22,804 nucleotides of DNA from JAJVID01 sp035275345 (GTDB taxonomy: Bacteria; Acidobacteriota; Blastocatellia; RBC074), in contig DATEMY010000250.1 of assembly GCA_035275345.1 (NCBI GenBank), forward strand, positions 1-22,804, read 5' to 3'. Made by a program: the position numbers and the translations under genes. The notes beneath the pieces are model-generated. The model was not told where the DNA came from and did not search any database. It saw only the letters and a program-made list of their open reading frames with translations. Numbering within the stretch: position 1 is the first letter of the stretch; every line of letters begins with the position of its first letter. Shown piece by piece: positions 1-8,054 of the stretch.

Positions 1-3000
1 ACGAGCTTTGCGCTGGTAGCCAACTTCGACCTGAGTCCGCTCACGGCCGAGATCACTCTCGACCTCGCGTATGACCGGACGGAACTCCCGCTCGAACAGG
101 TTCAGGCAATCGCCGGGCATTATGAACGCGCGCTCGCGTCGATGGTGTCCGATCCGCTCGCCAGCTACGGCCACGTCGATCTGCTCTCGAACGCCGAGAA
201 GTCCCACATTCTGGGTTATTCCGGCGCGCCCGCGGCCGCCCCAACCGGCTCGGTTATCTCAATGTTCGAGGACTGTGTTCGCCACACGCCGGGCGCGCAA
301 GCGGTCGTGTGTGGAGAGTCGGCCGTGAGCTATGAACAGCTCAATCGCCGCGCAAACCAGCTTGCGCGGCGCCTCTGGAGGCATGGCGTCGGCCCGGATG
401 TCCGCGTTGCCCTGTTCCTGGACCGGTCGATCGAGATGATCGTAGCGATTTTCGCCGTATTGAAGGCCGGAGCGGCTTATCTCCCCATTGAGCCGGATCA
501 CTCGGACGACCGCGTAAACGCCATTCTCTCCGACTCACATCCCGGCGCAATTTTGACCACGAAGGCCTACGTGAGCAGGATCGGCGCTCTTTCACGGCCA
601 GTCATTGCTATTGACTGGGACGATTCATCGCTCTCCGAGGAGCCGGACTGGAACCTCGATGACCTGACCACGCCGGATAATCTCGCATACGTCATCTACA
701 CGTCAGGCTCAACCGGACATCCAAAAGGCGTTCTCATCAGCCGAAACAACCTGCTCCATTCCACCGAGGCGCGTCTTCAATGGTACGACGCCCCAGCAGG
801 CCGGTTCCTTCTGCTGTCGCCTTACTCTTTCGACAGTTCGGTCGCAGGCATATTCTGGGCTCTTTGCTCCGGAGGAACGCTCGTGTTGACGCCAGGCGAA
901 CTTTATAAGGATCCAGCGGCCATAGCGGATCTCATGCATGCTCAGGAGGTCACAACTCTGCTGGCGGTTCCCGCGCTGTATGCGAACTTGCTGGAGAGTT
1001 GCGCGGACCGAACGCTGCCGCCATGGAGAATGGCGATAGTGGCCGGCCAGGCCTGCCCCGTGGAGGTAGTGCGAGACCATCATCGTCTGTTCCCTTCTGT
1101 GGCGTTGTATAACGAGTATGGTCCCACCGAGACCACCGTATGGAGCACGGCGGAACGCTGCTCTCCAGCGGATGACATCGTTCCCATTGGAAAGCCCGTG
1201 CCTTACGCTCGCGCGTATGTTCTCGACCGCCAGTCGGCGGCGGCGCCCATTGGGACGCCTGGCGAGTTATTCATCGGCGGCGTGGGCGTCGGCCGAGGAT
1301 ACCTCGGTCTTGCGGACCTGACTGCCGAGCGATTCCTTCCCGACCCGTTCTCATCACAGCAAGGAGCGCGAATGTACCGCACTGGCGATCGCGCGCGCTT
1401 CCGGCCTGATGGACGCATCGAGTATCTCGGGCGCGCCGATTGGCAGATCAAGATCCGAGGCCACCGCATCGAGCCAGAAGAGGTTGAGGCGGCGATCCGA
1501 TCTGTCACAGGAGTGCGAGACGCCGCCGTCGCGGCGTTTCAGCATGCGGCAGGCGACGCCCGCCTGATCGGGTATATCGTATTCGACGGCCAGCAGCCTC
1601 CTTCAGTGGAGTTCATTCGCGCCGAACTCGATCGCCAGCTTCCGGCTTACATGGTCCCGAGCCTTTTTGTGTTCCTCGACAGCTTACCGACTGGGCCGAA
1701 CGGTAAACTGGATCGCCGGCGGCTGCCCGCGCCTGTCGACGCGCAACGGGCGACCGCCGAGTTCGTCGCGCCACGCAACGAGATGGAACAGACTCTAGCC
1801 GACATCTGGACCGCAATTCTTCAAGCGCCGCGTGTGGGGATACGCGATGACTTTTTCGGGCTGGGTGGCGATTCAATCATGAGCATTCAGATCATCGCGC
1901 GGGCAAAGCAGGCAGGAATTAACATCACGCCAATACAACTTTTCCAGGCTCGCACCATCGAGAATTTGGCCGGTTTGATCCGTCCCTCTGCCTCCGTTCA
2001 AACCAATTACTTCCTCGACGGCCAGCCGACGGCCGAAGACCTGAGGAGTGAAGCAACGCTGGAGGCTGACATCTATCCAGAGTCAGAATGGGCTCAGGAA
2101 AAGTTCGAGCTGAATAATATCTTCCTGACGGATGCCACGGGATTCCGGGGCGCTTTTTTACTCGATGCGCTCCTCCGGCATACCCGCTCGGAGATATTTT
2201 GTCTAGTCCCGCGCAACGGCGATGAAGATGAGGCGAGAAGGATCAAGGAGATTTTGGAATCCTTTGGGCTTTGGGCCGAGAATTACGAATCGAGAATCAT
2301 TCCCGTTCCGGGCGACCTTTCCAAACCCTTGTTCGGACTCTCGCCAGAGCGGTTTCGCTCGCTGGCGGCGGAGATCGACGCCATCTATCACAACGGCGCT
2401 GTGGCCAACTACATTTACCCTTACTCCGCGCACAAACCGGTCAACGTCCAGGGCACACGGGAAGCGCTCAGGCTGGCGTGTCAGGTCAAGGCAAAACCAA
2501 TACATTACGTATCGACACTTTCAATTTTCTCTTTAATCGGCGACGCAAGCGTGAAACTGGAAGAAGAGGAACCGGAGCCGCCGGCTACGCAACCAACCCT
2601 GAATATGGGTTATTCTCAAAGCAGGTGGGTCGCCGAGCGCCTGGTAATCGCCGCGAAATCGAGAGGGCTTCCCGTCAGTATCTATCGGACTGGGCGAATC
2701 ATCGGCCACAGCCGATCTGGAGTGTCGAATCTGGAGGAATTTGCGTGCAGATTCATGAAAGGCTGTATTCAGCTCGGAAGTATTCCGGATTGGGAAGGCG
2801 AGGTAAATGCCATTACCGTGGATTACGTGAGCGAAGCGATCGCTCAGCTTTCATTGCAGAAAGAATCGCCAGGAAAGATTTTCCATCTGGTGAACCCCGA
2901 AAGCGCACGATGGAACCGCATTATCGAATGGATAGAATCCTACGGCTATCCATTAAGTCGGGTCCCATATAACAAGTGGCGGGAAGGCGTCAAACTTTCC

Positions 3001-3243
3001 CCGGAGAACGCTTTGCACGTTCTATTGCCGATATTTCCCCGTGATGGATTTGAGAAAGGAATGGTCCCTCCAGAGGTTTCGACTCAGGGGAAAGTAGAAT
3101 TCGATTGTCTGAACACTCTTCGCGGTTTGGCAAACGCTTCCGTCGTTTGCCGGCCAATCACTTCAGCGCTGATTAACTCGTATCTCTCGTACTTTGTTGA
3201 CAGTGGGTTCTTACCTGCGCCGACAAGAAGGGCGACCAGTTGA
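1..3243 (+). CDS. Nonribosomal peptide synthetase, C(end)-A-T-reductase, 5'-truncated by the window
   Basis: The reading frame is open from base 1, so the start lies outside the window; 1,080 residues are visible. Residues 1-50 are the end of a condensation domain (LAYDRTELPLEQ). An adenylation domain follows at about 85-570, with YTSGSTG (A3), NEYGPTETT (A5), YRTGD (A7) and GPNGKLDRR (A10). By my alignment to GrsA its specificity residues are D-S-A-L-I-A-E-V-W plus the A10 Lys; I cannot assign a substrate. The carrier domain has LGGDSI with the phosphopantetheine serine at about residue 625. From about 700 to the end is an NRPS thioester-reductase (SDR-type) domain, which would release the peptide as an aldehyde or, after a second reduction, an alcohol. 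Its Rossmann motif reads TDATGFRG and its active-site motif YSQSR, both departing from the usual TGxxGxxG and YxxxK. It is the last module of the line and ends 13 bp from the convergent oxygenase gene. Confidence 0.95.
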   Translation, partial: TSFALVANFDLSPLTAEITLDLAYDRTELPLEQVQAIAGHYERALASMVSDPLASYGHVDLLSNAEKSHILGYSGAPAAAPTGSVISMFEDCVRHTPGAQAVVCGESAVSYEQLNRRANQLARRLWRHGVGPDVRVALFLDRSIEMIVAIFAVLKAGAAYLPIEPDHSDDRVNAILSDSHPGAILTTKAYVSRIGALSRPVIAIDWDDSSLSEEPDWNLDDLTTPDNLAYVIYTSGSTGHPKGVLISRNNLLHSTEARLQWYDAPAGRFLLLSPYSFDSSVAGIFWALCSGGTLVLTPGELYKDPAAIADLMHAQEVTTLLAVPALYANLLESCADRTLPPWRMAIVAGQACPVEVVRDHHRLFPSVALYNEYGPTETTVWSTAERCSPADDIVPIGKPVPYARAYVLDRQSAAAPIGTPGELFIGGVGVGRGYLGLADLTAERFLPDPFSSQQGARMYRTGDRARFRPDGRIEYLGRADWQIKIRGHRIEPEEVEAAIRSVTGVRDAAVAAFQHAAGDARLIGYIVFDGQQPPSVEFIRAELDRQLPAYMVPSLFVFLDSLPTGPNGKLDRRRLPAPVDAQRATAEFVAPRNEMEQTLADIWTAILQAPRVGIRDDFFGLGGDSIMSIQIIARAKQAGINITPIQLFQARTIENLAGLIRPSASVQTNYFLDGQPTAEDLRSEATLEADIYPESEWAQEKFELNNIFLTDATGFRGAFLLDALLRHTRSEIFCLVPRNGDEDEARRIKEILESFGLWAENYESRIIPVPGDLSKPLFGLSPERFRSLAAEIDAIYHNGAVANYIYPYSAHKPVNVQGTREALRLACQVKAKPIHYVSTLSIFSLIGDASVKLEEEEPEPPATQPTLNMGYSQSRWVAERLVIAAKSRGLPVSIYRTGRIIGHSRSGVSNLEEFACRFMKGCIQLGSIPDWEGEVNAITVDYVSEAIAQLSLQKESPGKIFHLVNPESARWNRIIEWIESYGYPLSRVPYNKWREGVKLSPENALHVLLPIFPRDGFEKGMVPPEVSTQGKVEFDCLNTLRGLANASVVCRPITSALINSYLSYFVDSGFLPAPTRRATS

Positions 3244-3256
3244 AGACGGGATTCGG

Positions 3257-4288
3257 TCAGCGCCGCTGATCCGGCTTCCGAGCATGGAGTGGTTGCGACA
3301 GTGCCGCCAGAATCCGGCGTGGCCCCTGATACGGATTCCGGCCGTGCGCGACAAGCATGTTATCCAGCAACAGCACGTCTCCTTGCCGCCAGGGAAAAGC
3401 GACTTCGCTTGTGCGGTACGCTTCGCGTATCAGATCGAGGTCTGAATCGGGAATGGGAGAGCCGTCGCCGAAGTAAGCGTTTCTGGGTAAATCTTGCTCG
3501 TCAAACACCTCTCGCATGGACGCGCACACTTCGGCCTGAAGGTTGGTTATGTGAAAAAGGTGCGCCTGATTGAACCACAGAAGTTCGCCGGATTCCGGAT
3601 GTCGAGCCACTGCGGGACGGACCTGACGAGTACGCAGACGATCTCCCGGCAGCCACTCCCAATCGACCGGAGCTTCTCTGCAGTACTCCTCCACACGCGA
3701 TCTGTCGGCGGTCTGAAACGCTTCCTGCCATGACAGATCGATGCCCACGCCGTAATTCCGAACGTACATGACGTCCTTCTCCTCGAATTTGGCGCGGACA
3801 TCAGGCGGAATCTTCCGATAAACCTTCCGGCTATCGGCGATGGGAGTTTCCCCTCCTTTCTCCGGCGGCAGCAGCGCGAAGAAGAAGATGCGCATCGGCC
3901 AGATGTACGAATAGGAGAATTCGTTATGGTGAGCTATGCGCTGGTGTGATGGGTACTCGGTCGAAGTGTATATCCGATTCCCCACTTCCGTTCGCGGCGT
4001 TGACCTCTCTTTGTACTCCATGAGGTCCGGGGTTACCGCCCTGACGAACGCCTCAAAATCCTCAGCGCCAGCCACCGGGAATCCGCGGAATAGGATGCCG
4101 CCTCGCAAGCGGAGTTCCCGTTCGAGCCTCTCGCGGTTACTCTGATACCACGGCAGGAGCTGAACACCAGTCGCGCTCTCCAGAATGAGCGGGAGCAAGC
4201 CGGCCTCGCCGGATTCCAATACTACAGATTGTTGCGCGACTGCGGTCTTTCGCGTCGGCTGTATCTTCGCAAGGTTTTTCGTTTGCAT
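3257..4288 (-). CDS. TauD/TfdA-family Fe(II)/2-oxoglutarate oxygenase, SyrP-like
   Basis: 343 residues. The family uses Fe(II), O2 and 2-oxoglutarate to hydroxylate an unactivated carbon; SyrP-type members act on amino acids held on NRPS carriers, and SyrP itself makes 3-hydroxyaspartate. The metal site is visible as H121-x-E123 within HHNEFSYSY and a distal His at about 315 (AHGRNPYQGPRR), followed ten residues later by an Arg suited to bind 2-oxoglutarate. GGETPIADSR is typical of this clade. I chose the ATG at 4288 because GAGGAG sits 5 nt upstream; a GTG at 4321 would add 11 residues but has no such site. The gene is 51 bp after the asparagine synthetase and probably in the same transcript. 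Its context suggests beta-hydroxylation of a carrier-bound residue, but the substrate is unknown. Confidence 0.9.
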   Translation of the reverse strand: MQTKNLAKIQPTRKTAVAQQSVVLESGEAGLLPLILESATGVQLLPWYQSNRERLERELRLRGGILFRGFPVAGAEDFEAFVRAVTPDLMEYKERSTPRTEVGNRIYTSTEYPSHQRIAHHNEFSYSYIWPMRIFFFALLPPEKGGETPIADSRKVYRKIPPDVRAKFEEKDVMYVRNYGVGIDLSWQEAFQTADRSRVEEYCREAPVDWEWLPGDRLRTRQVRPAVARHPESGELLWFNQAHLFHITNLQAEVCASMREVFDEQDLPRNAYFGDGSPIPDSDLDLIREAYRTSEVAFPWRQGDVLLLDNMLVAHGRNPYQGPRRILAALSQPLHARKPDQRR

Positions 4289-4293
4289 AACTA

Positions 4294-4299
4294 CTCCTC
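4294..4299 (-). promoter_or_regulatory. Ribosome binding site deciding the oxygenase start
   Basis: GAGGAG on the minus strand, 5 nt from the ATG at 4288. It favours that ATG over the in-frame GTG at 4321. Confidence 0.7.
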
Positions 4300-4307
4300 G
4301 CATCTTT

Positions 4308-4329
4308 CTGATCCGAGCCACAAGATCAG
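4308..4329 (-). other. Small inverted repeat between asnB and the oxygenase gene
   Basis: CTGATC and GATCAG flank a 10-nt loop in the 51-bp spacer. The stem is only 6 bp and no T-tract follows it on the minus strand, so it is not a convincing terminator. It could be an mRNA processing or stability element, or chance. Confidence 0.3.
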
Positions 4330-4339
4330 GAATAACCTT

Positions 4340-6157
4340 TCAAGAACTCAGCCTGTATTTGTCCTGTAACACGCAGGCCGAAATCATCATCAGCAACGCG
4401 GTATCGACATTGTGCCTCTGGGCGTCCGGAATGCGATCCAGGCGATCAAGGATGGCTTCCACGGCGGCGACGTCGAAGAACGGAATCGAGCGGAAAGCCG
4501 CGCTCCGCAGCATGTCCTGTACAAACGCCTGAAGCGCTTCCGCGCCCTTTCGCAAAGCCGGCGGGGCCAGGAACGGGTGTTTCGGCCGCCAGTAAACCTC
4601 TTCGGTCAACACAGGGCGCGCAGCCTCGCGGAATATGTATTTTTCCGTCGCCCCACGAATGAGGTAGTCAACCGGCAGAGTTCGCGCATATTCGAACAAA
4701 TGATGATCGAGTAACGGCAGCCTCGTTTCTACGGCGTGAGCCATCTCAAGACGTTCCGCGTAAAGAATGTAATTCAGCAATACCGATCTGACCCATAGAT
4801 AAAGAGATTGATGTACCCGGCTCCGGCCCTGCAATTGACAACTGTCACGAAACTGTTCGACGAATCTGGCATAAGGATTCCAGGCGGGCTGCTCCGACAA
4901 AAACAGTGAGAAGACGACGCGCGAAGCCGCGAGCTTCTGAATCCAGGAAGGTACAAAACCCAACTGTCGTTCGACCTCATTCAGGTCCCCCTGCGCGCGC
5001 CTCCCGGCTTGTTGCAAATCCTGCCTCATCTGTAAATATCCAGCGAACATCTCGTCACCGCCCTCGCCGGTCAACGCTACTTTCAATCCGCCGTCACGAA
5101 TCGAACGGCATAAGAGGTACCGCGCTATTCCGTGCCAGTTGACCCCGAAAGTCTCCGCATGCCACACCGCATCGGTGAAATGTCGAACCGTCTCTTGAGG
5201 GCCGACAAATACTTTTTCAATGGGGAGGCCCAATGCCGAGGCGGTGCGATCGGCGACGCTCATCTCGTCGTAATCGTGATCGTCGAAGGACACAGTGAAG
5301 CAACGAACCGGCCTGTCGTGAAAGCGCGAGCTGAATCCCAAGACCGCCGAGGAATCGATGCCGCCACTCAAAAAGCCGCTGACCGGCACGTCGGCCCGCA
5401 AACGCGCGCGCACCGAGTCTTCAAGCAATTCACGCACACGCTCGACCGCCACGGATTCATCTACAGGCGAACACTCATCGGCCTTCGGGTAATCGAGATC
5501 CCAATAACGGCGAAGCTCCGGACGGGCGCCACGTATTTCGATGAAGCAACCCGGTGGAACCTGCTTTATTCCTTTAAACAACGTCCGATCCTGATGTGGG
5601 AACACGAAGAGTTGCTGATAAAACGATTCCGCATCCCACTCACGGTTGACGCCGGCGGCAAACAACGCTTTTACTTCGGATGCGAATAATATTCGCTCCG
5701 ACGTCTCCGCATAAAAAAGAGGTTTAATGCCGAATCGATCTCGCGCGGCTATGAGCGATTGCCGGCTCGCGTCCCACAACACAAAAGCGAACTCGCCTCT
5801 GAGGAAACGCAACGCGTCGAGTCCATGCTCTTCGTAAAGGTGCGCCAGTATCTCGCTGTCTGCCTTCGTCTGGAAGTGATGCCCTTTGCCCTCCAGCGTG
5901 GCTCGAATCTCTTCGAACCCATAGAACTCGCCGTTGACGACGGCTCGGATTGACCCCGTCTCGTTCGCTACAGGTTGACGGCCGGTCGCCAGGTCGATGA
6001 TTGAAAGACGCCGGTGTCCCAGCCCTGTCCTTCTATCAGGCGAGAGCCAGATTGACTCGTCGTCCGGCCCGCGATGCCGCAGAATGCGCGTGGCCCGCGC
6101 GAGCGCGTCTTCGTCGACAAGTCGTTCGTATGAATGGATTGCTACAATGCCACACAT
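4340..6157 (-). CDS. asnB: Asparagine synthase (glutamine-hydrolysing), AsnB family
   Basis: 605 residues, normal for the family. It begins MCGIVAI, so Cys2 is the glutaminase nucleophile once Met1 is removed, and NGE at 75-77 belongs to the class II amidotransferase site. The synthetase half carries the ATP pyrophosphatase loop SGGIDSS at 264-270. Such enzymes adenylate a carboxylate and replace AMP with ammonia channelled from glutamine; the classic reaction is aspartate to asparagine. Inside biosynthetic clusters relatives either supply Asn or amidate a carboxyl group on the product. The gene starts 13 bp after the free-standing carrier gene and precedes the oxygenase, which suggests one operon. 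No strong ribosome site is visible, so translational coupling is likely. Asn supply followed by hydroxylation is one possible joint role; this is inference. Confidence 0.93.
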   Translation of the reverse strand: MCGIVAIHSYERLVDEDALARATRILRHRGPDDESIWLSPDRRTGLGHRRLSIIDLATGRQPVANETGSIRAVVNGEFYGFEEIRATLEGKGHHFQTKADSEILAHLYEEHGLDALRFLRGEFAFVLWDASRQSLIAARDRFGIKPLFYAETSERILFASEVKALFAAGVNREWDAESFYQQLFVFPHQDRTLFKGIKQVPPGCFIEIRGARPELRRYWDLDYPKADECSPVDESVAVERVRELLEDSVRARLRADVPVSGFLSGGIDSSAVLGFSSRFHDRPVRCFTVSFDDHDYDEMSVADRTASALGLPIEKVFVGPQETVRHFTDAVWHAETFGVNWHGIARYLLCRSIRDGGLKVALTGEGGDEMFAGYLQMRQDLQQAGRRAQGDLNEVERQLGFVPSWIQKLAASRVVFSLFLSEQPAWNPYARFVEQFRDSCQLQGRSRVHQSLYLWVRSVLLNYILYAERLEMAHAVETRLPLLDHHLFEYARTLPVDYLIRGATEKYIFREAARPVLTEEVYWRPKHPFLAPPALRKGAEALQAFVQDMLRSAAFRSIPFFDVAAVEAILDRLDRIPDAQRHNVDTALLMMISACVLQDKYRLSS

Positions 6158-6170
6158 GCCCGGAATCAGC

Positions 6171-6653
6171 TCAGCCTTTCAGGATGCGTTCCAGTTCCAG
6201 CGGCGAGAGTTCCGCATCCGGAAAGTCCACCGGCGTAAGCCCGTCATTCTCCAAACTCTCCGCCACCTCAATCATTGCCCTCATCTGCGCTGGAGAGGGC
6301 AGGATATTCTCAACTGGAGCGGTCGTTTCGGCGACGGCGGCGAGTTGGGCGATAGTCGGATACTCGAAGAGGAGTTTCGTCGTAATCTGTATTCCGACTC
6401 GCCTGGCCATGCTCATAATATGTATACATTGAATCGAATCGCCGCCGAGTTCGAAATAATTGTCGTTTACGCCGACGGCGCCGACGCCGAGCACGGCGCT
6501 CCATATCTCCGCAAGCTTGCTCTCAGTTTCGTTGCGCGGGGCTTCGTATGGAGCGCGAGACCACGCGTTGTTGCTCTCTTCTCCGAGCAACCGCTCAAGG
6601 AGCCGGCGCTTTTCCGGCGACAGGTTATCAATTCTTTGTTGAAGATCGTTCAT
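6171..6653 (-). CDS. Free-standing peptidyl carrier (T) protein with a C-domain entry linker
   Basis: 160 residues. A helical N-terminus containing LSPEKRRLLERLL (about 11-23) resembles segments found at the N-termini of NRPS proteins. The carrier core follows with FELGGDSIQ; Ser73 is the predicted phosphopantetheine site. The last 25 residues read TPVDFPDAELSPLELERIL, matching the TPSDFPLAxLSQxxLDxLL-type linker that normally runs from a carrier or epimerase into the next C domain. Here the protein simply stops. The preceding NRPS lacks a carrier after its Ser-type A domain, so this protein is the obvious candidate to fill that place in trans. I chose the ATG at 6653; a TTG two codons earlier is possible. 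It starts 12 bp after the C-domain gene and ends 13 bp before asnB. Confidence 0.88.
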   Translation of the reverse strand: MNDLQQRIDNLSPEKRRLLERLLGEESNNAWSRAPYEAPRNETESKLAEIWSAVLGVGAVGVNDNYFELGGDSIQCIHIMSMARRVGIQITTKLLFEYPTIAQLAAVAETTAPVENILPSPAQMRAMIEVAESLENDGLTPVDFPDAELSPLELERILKG

Positions 6654-6665
6654 ATCCAATAGAGT

Positions 6666-8051
6666 TCATCTCGTAACTTGACGCTTATGAGGTTTCATTT
6701 CGGCGAGTCGCGGCCTCGCCGCCGCTTGCGTGTTCTCGTCCTTACGCGGGCGTATGGCGTTTGAAAGAATGTTCGCGACTTCTCCGACGGGTCTGTCAGG
6801 ATCAGACGCCAGGACACCCAAGGCGCTATTTAGCCCATCAAGGATTATGTCGGCGCGCTCCGCATCCGGAATCGATTCGTCATAGAGGAGTTCGAGAGTC
6901 ATGGGAGCGCGCTCCATGACACGAAATGTAAGCCCGAAGCTGGATCGGCTGCTGCACCTCAAATCGCGCACTTCGCAATCACCGATCATCTGGCCTTTGG
7001 CGATGAATCCGTGATTCACGAACACGGCGACGGTGTCGAAAAGCTCCGCATCCCATTCCGCCTGGACGGCCTGACGAACCATAGATAACGGAGTGACCTC
7101 ATGCGGCGCCAGGGAGGCGTAATTCGCGTGCGCTCGACGTATCAGATCGGTCACCGGCTCACCCTCGTCCAGCCGAATTCGAAACGGCACGGTGTTGAAC
7201 AGAGCGCCCACCTGTTCGAAAGCATCCGGCGCATCAGGGCTTCGGCCGGAAACTGTGACCCCGAAGAGCGCATCTCTACGCCGCGACCATGCCAGCAGGA
7301 AGATCGCCCAAAGACTCAGCAGGATCGAATGAACCGTCGTGTGAGCGCCGGCCGCCCAGGCGCGTACGCTTTTCTCAACCTCCGGCGCGACCTGACGCAG
7401 AATCGTCTGATTGTTCTCTCTATTACCGCCGGCGACAGGCTGTAGCATTGCGCCCTTGAGGTAGTCTCGCCAGAAGACGAGCGAGTCTGAAAAATCCAGA
7501 GTCTTGAGCCATCTGACATAATCGCGGTACCTGGGCGCAGGCTCTGCGGTTACGGAGTCCGACTCATAAAATCGCATGAGATCGGCGAGCATATTGGCCT
7601 CCGACCACGCGTCAAGGATCAGGTGATGAAACGTCCACACGATCAGATGTTCGCGCTGAGTCAACCGGAACAGCGCGACGCGTAAGAGGGGCGCCCGCGT
7701 GAGATCGAAGCCAGCCTCCAGGTCTCTGTCCAGCCAGAAGGCCAGACGTTGTTCCCTGTCTTCGTAATCGATGCCGGTCCAGTCCTCTGTTGTGACCGGT
7801 AATTCAACCTCGCGATGCACGACCTGCACCGGATGGCGCAGCCCCTTCCATTGCACGCGCGTCCGCAGAGCGTCGTGTCTCTCTACCACTCGTCGCCAGG
7901 CGGAGATCAAACGCGAGGCGTCGAGTCGCCCCACAAGGCGGCATCGTCCCTGCTCGACATACATGCTGCCGGTCGGATCCTGAAGGGTGTGGTAGAGCAA
8001 CCCAGCCTGCATGGGCGTTAGCGTGTAGATGTCTTCGATTGCTACTGTCAT
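6666..8051 (-). CDS. Free-standing NRPS condensation domain
   Basis: 461 residues, a single C domain with nothing else attached. It opens IEDIYTLTPMQAGLLYHTL, the usual first motif of internal C domains that follow a carrier. The active-site motif at 7608-7628 is HHLILDA: both histidines and the Asp are present, while the final Gly of HHxxxDG is Ala. It should form peptide bonds between an upstream carrier-bound chain and a downstream aminoacyl carrier, but it brings neither carrier. ATG 8051 is preferred; a GTG at 8054 immediately after the NRPS stop codon is an alternative. The 3-bp gap to the big NRPS implies translational coupling. Its abrupt N-terminus fits exactly onto the C-terminal linker of the carrier protein encoded by the next gene. 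Confidence 0.9.
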   Translation of the reverse strand: MTVAIEDIYTLTPMQAGLLYHTLQDPTGSMYVEQGRCRLVGRLDASRLISAWRRVVERHDALRTRVQWKGLRHPVQVVHREVELPVTTEDWTGIDYEDREQRLAFWLDRDLEAGFDLTRAPLLRVALFRLTQREHLIVWTFHHLILDAWSEANMLADLMRFYESDSVTAEPAPRYRDYVRWLKTLDFSDSLVFWRDYLKGAMLQPVAGGNRENNQTILRQVAPEVEKSVRAWAAGAHTTVHSILLSLWAIFLLAWSRRRDALFGVTVSGRSPDAPDAFEQVGALFNTVPFRIRLDEGEPVTDLIRRAHANYASLAPHEVTPLSMVRQAVQAEWDAELFDTVAVFVNHGFIAKGQMIGDCEVRDLRCSSRSSFGLTFRVMERAPMTLELLYDESIPDAERADIILDGLNSALGVLASDPDRPVGEVANILSNAIRPRKDENTQAAARPRLAEMKPHKRQVTR

Positions 8052-8054
8052 CAC

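Noticed and set aside
2271..2972. A 233-codon open frame on the plus strand
   Set aside because: It is an out-of-frame shadow of the reductase domain, which is clearly coded in the other frame.
4289..4321. GTG start adding 11 residues to the oxygenase
   Set aside because: GAGGAG at 4294-4299 fits the ATG at 4288 and no comparable site supports the GTG.
4308..4329. Intrinsic terminator between asnB and the oxygenase gene
   Set aside because: The stem is 6 bp and AT-containing with no following T-tract, and the two genes look co-transcribed.
6310..6504. Arginine-rich frame on the minus strand
   Set aside because: It is a frame shadow of the carrier protein in GC-rich sequence, not a real basic protein.
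6654..6659. TTG start two codons before the carrier protein ATG
   Set aside because: ATG is the more likely start and no ribosome site separates them.
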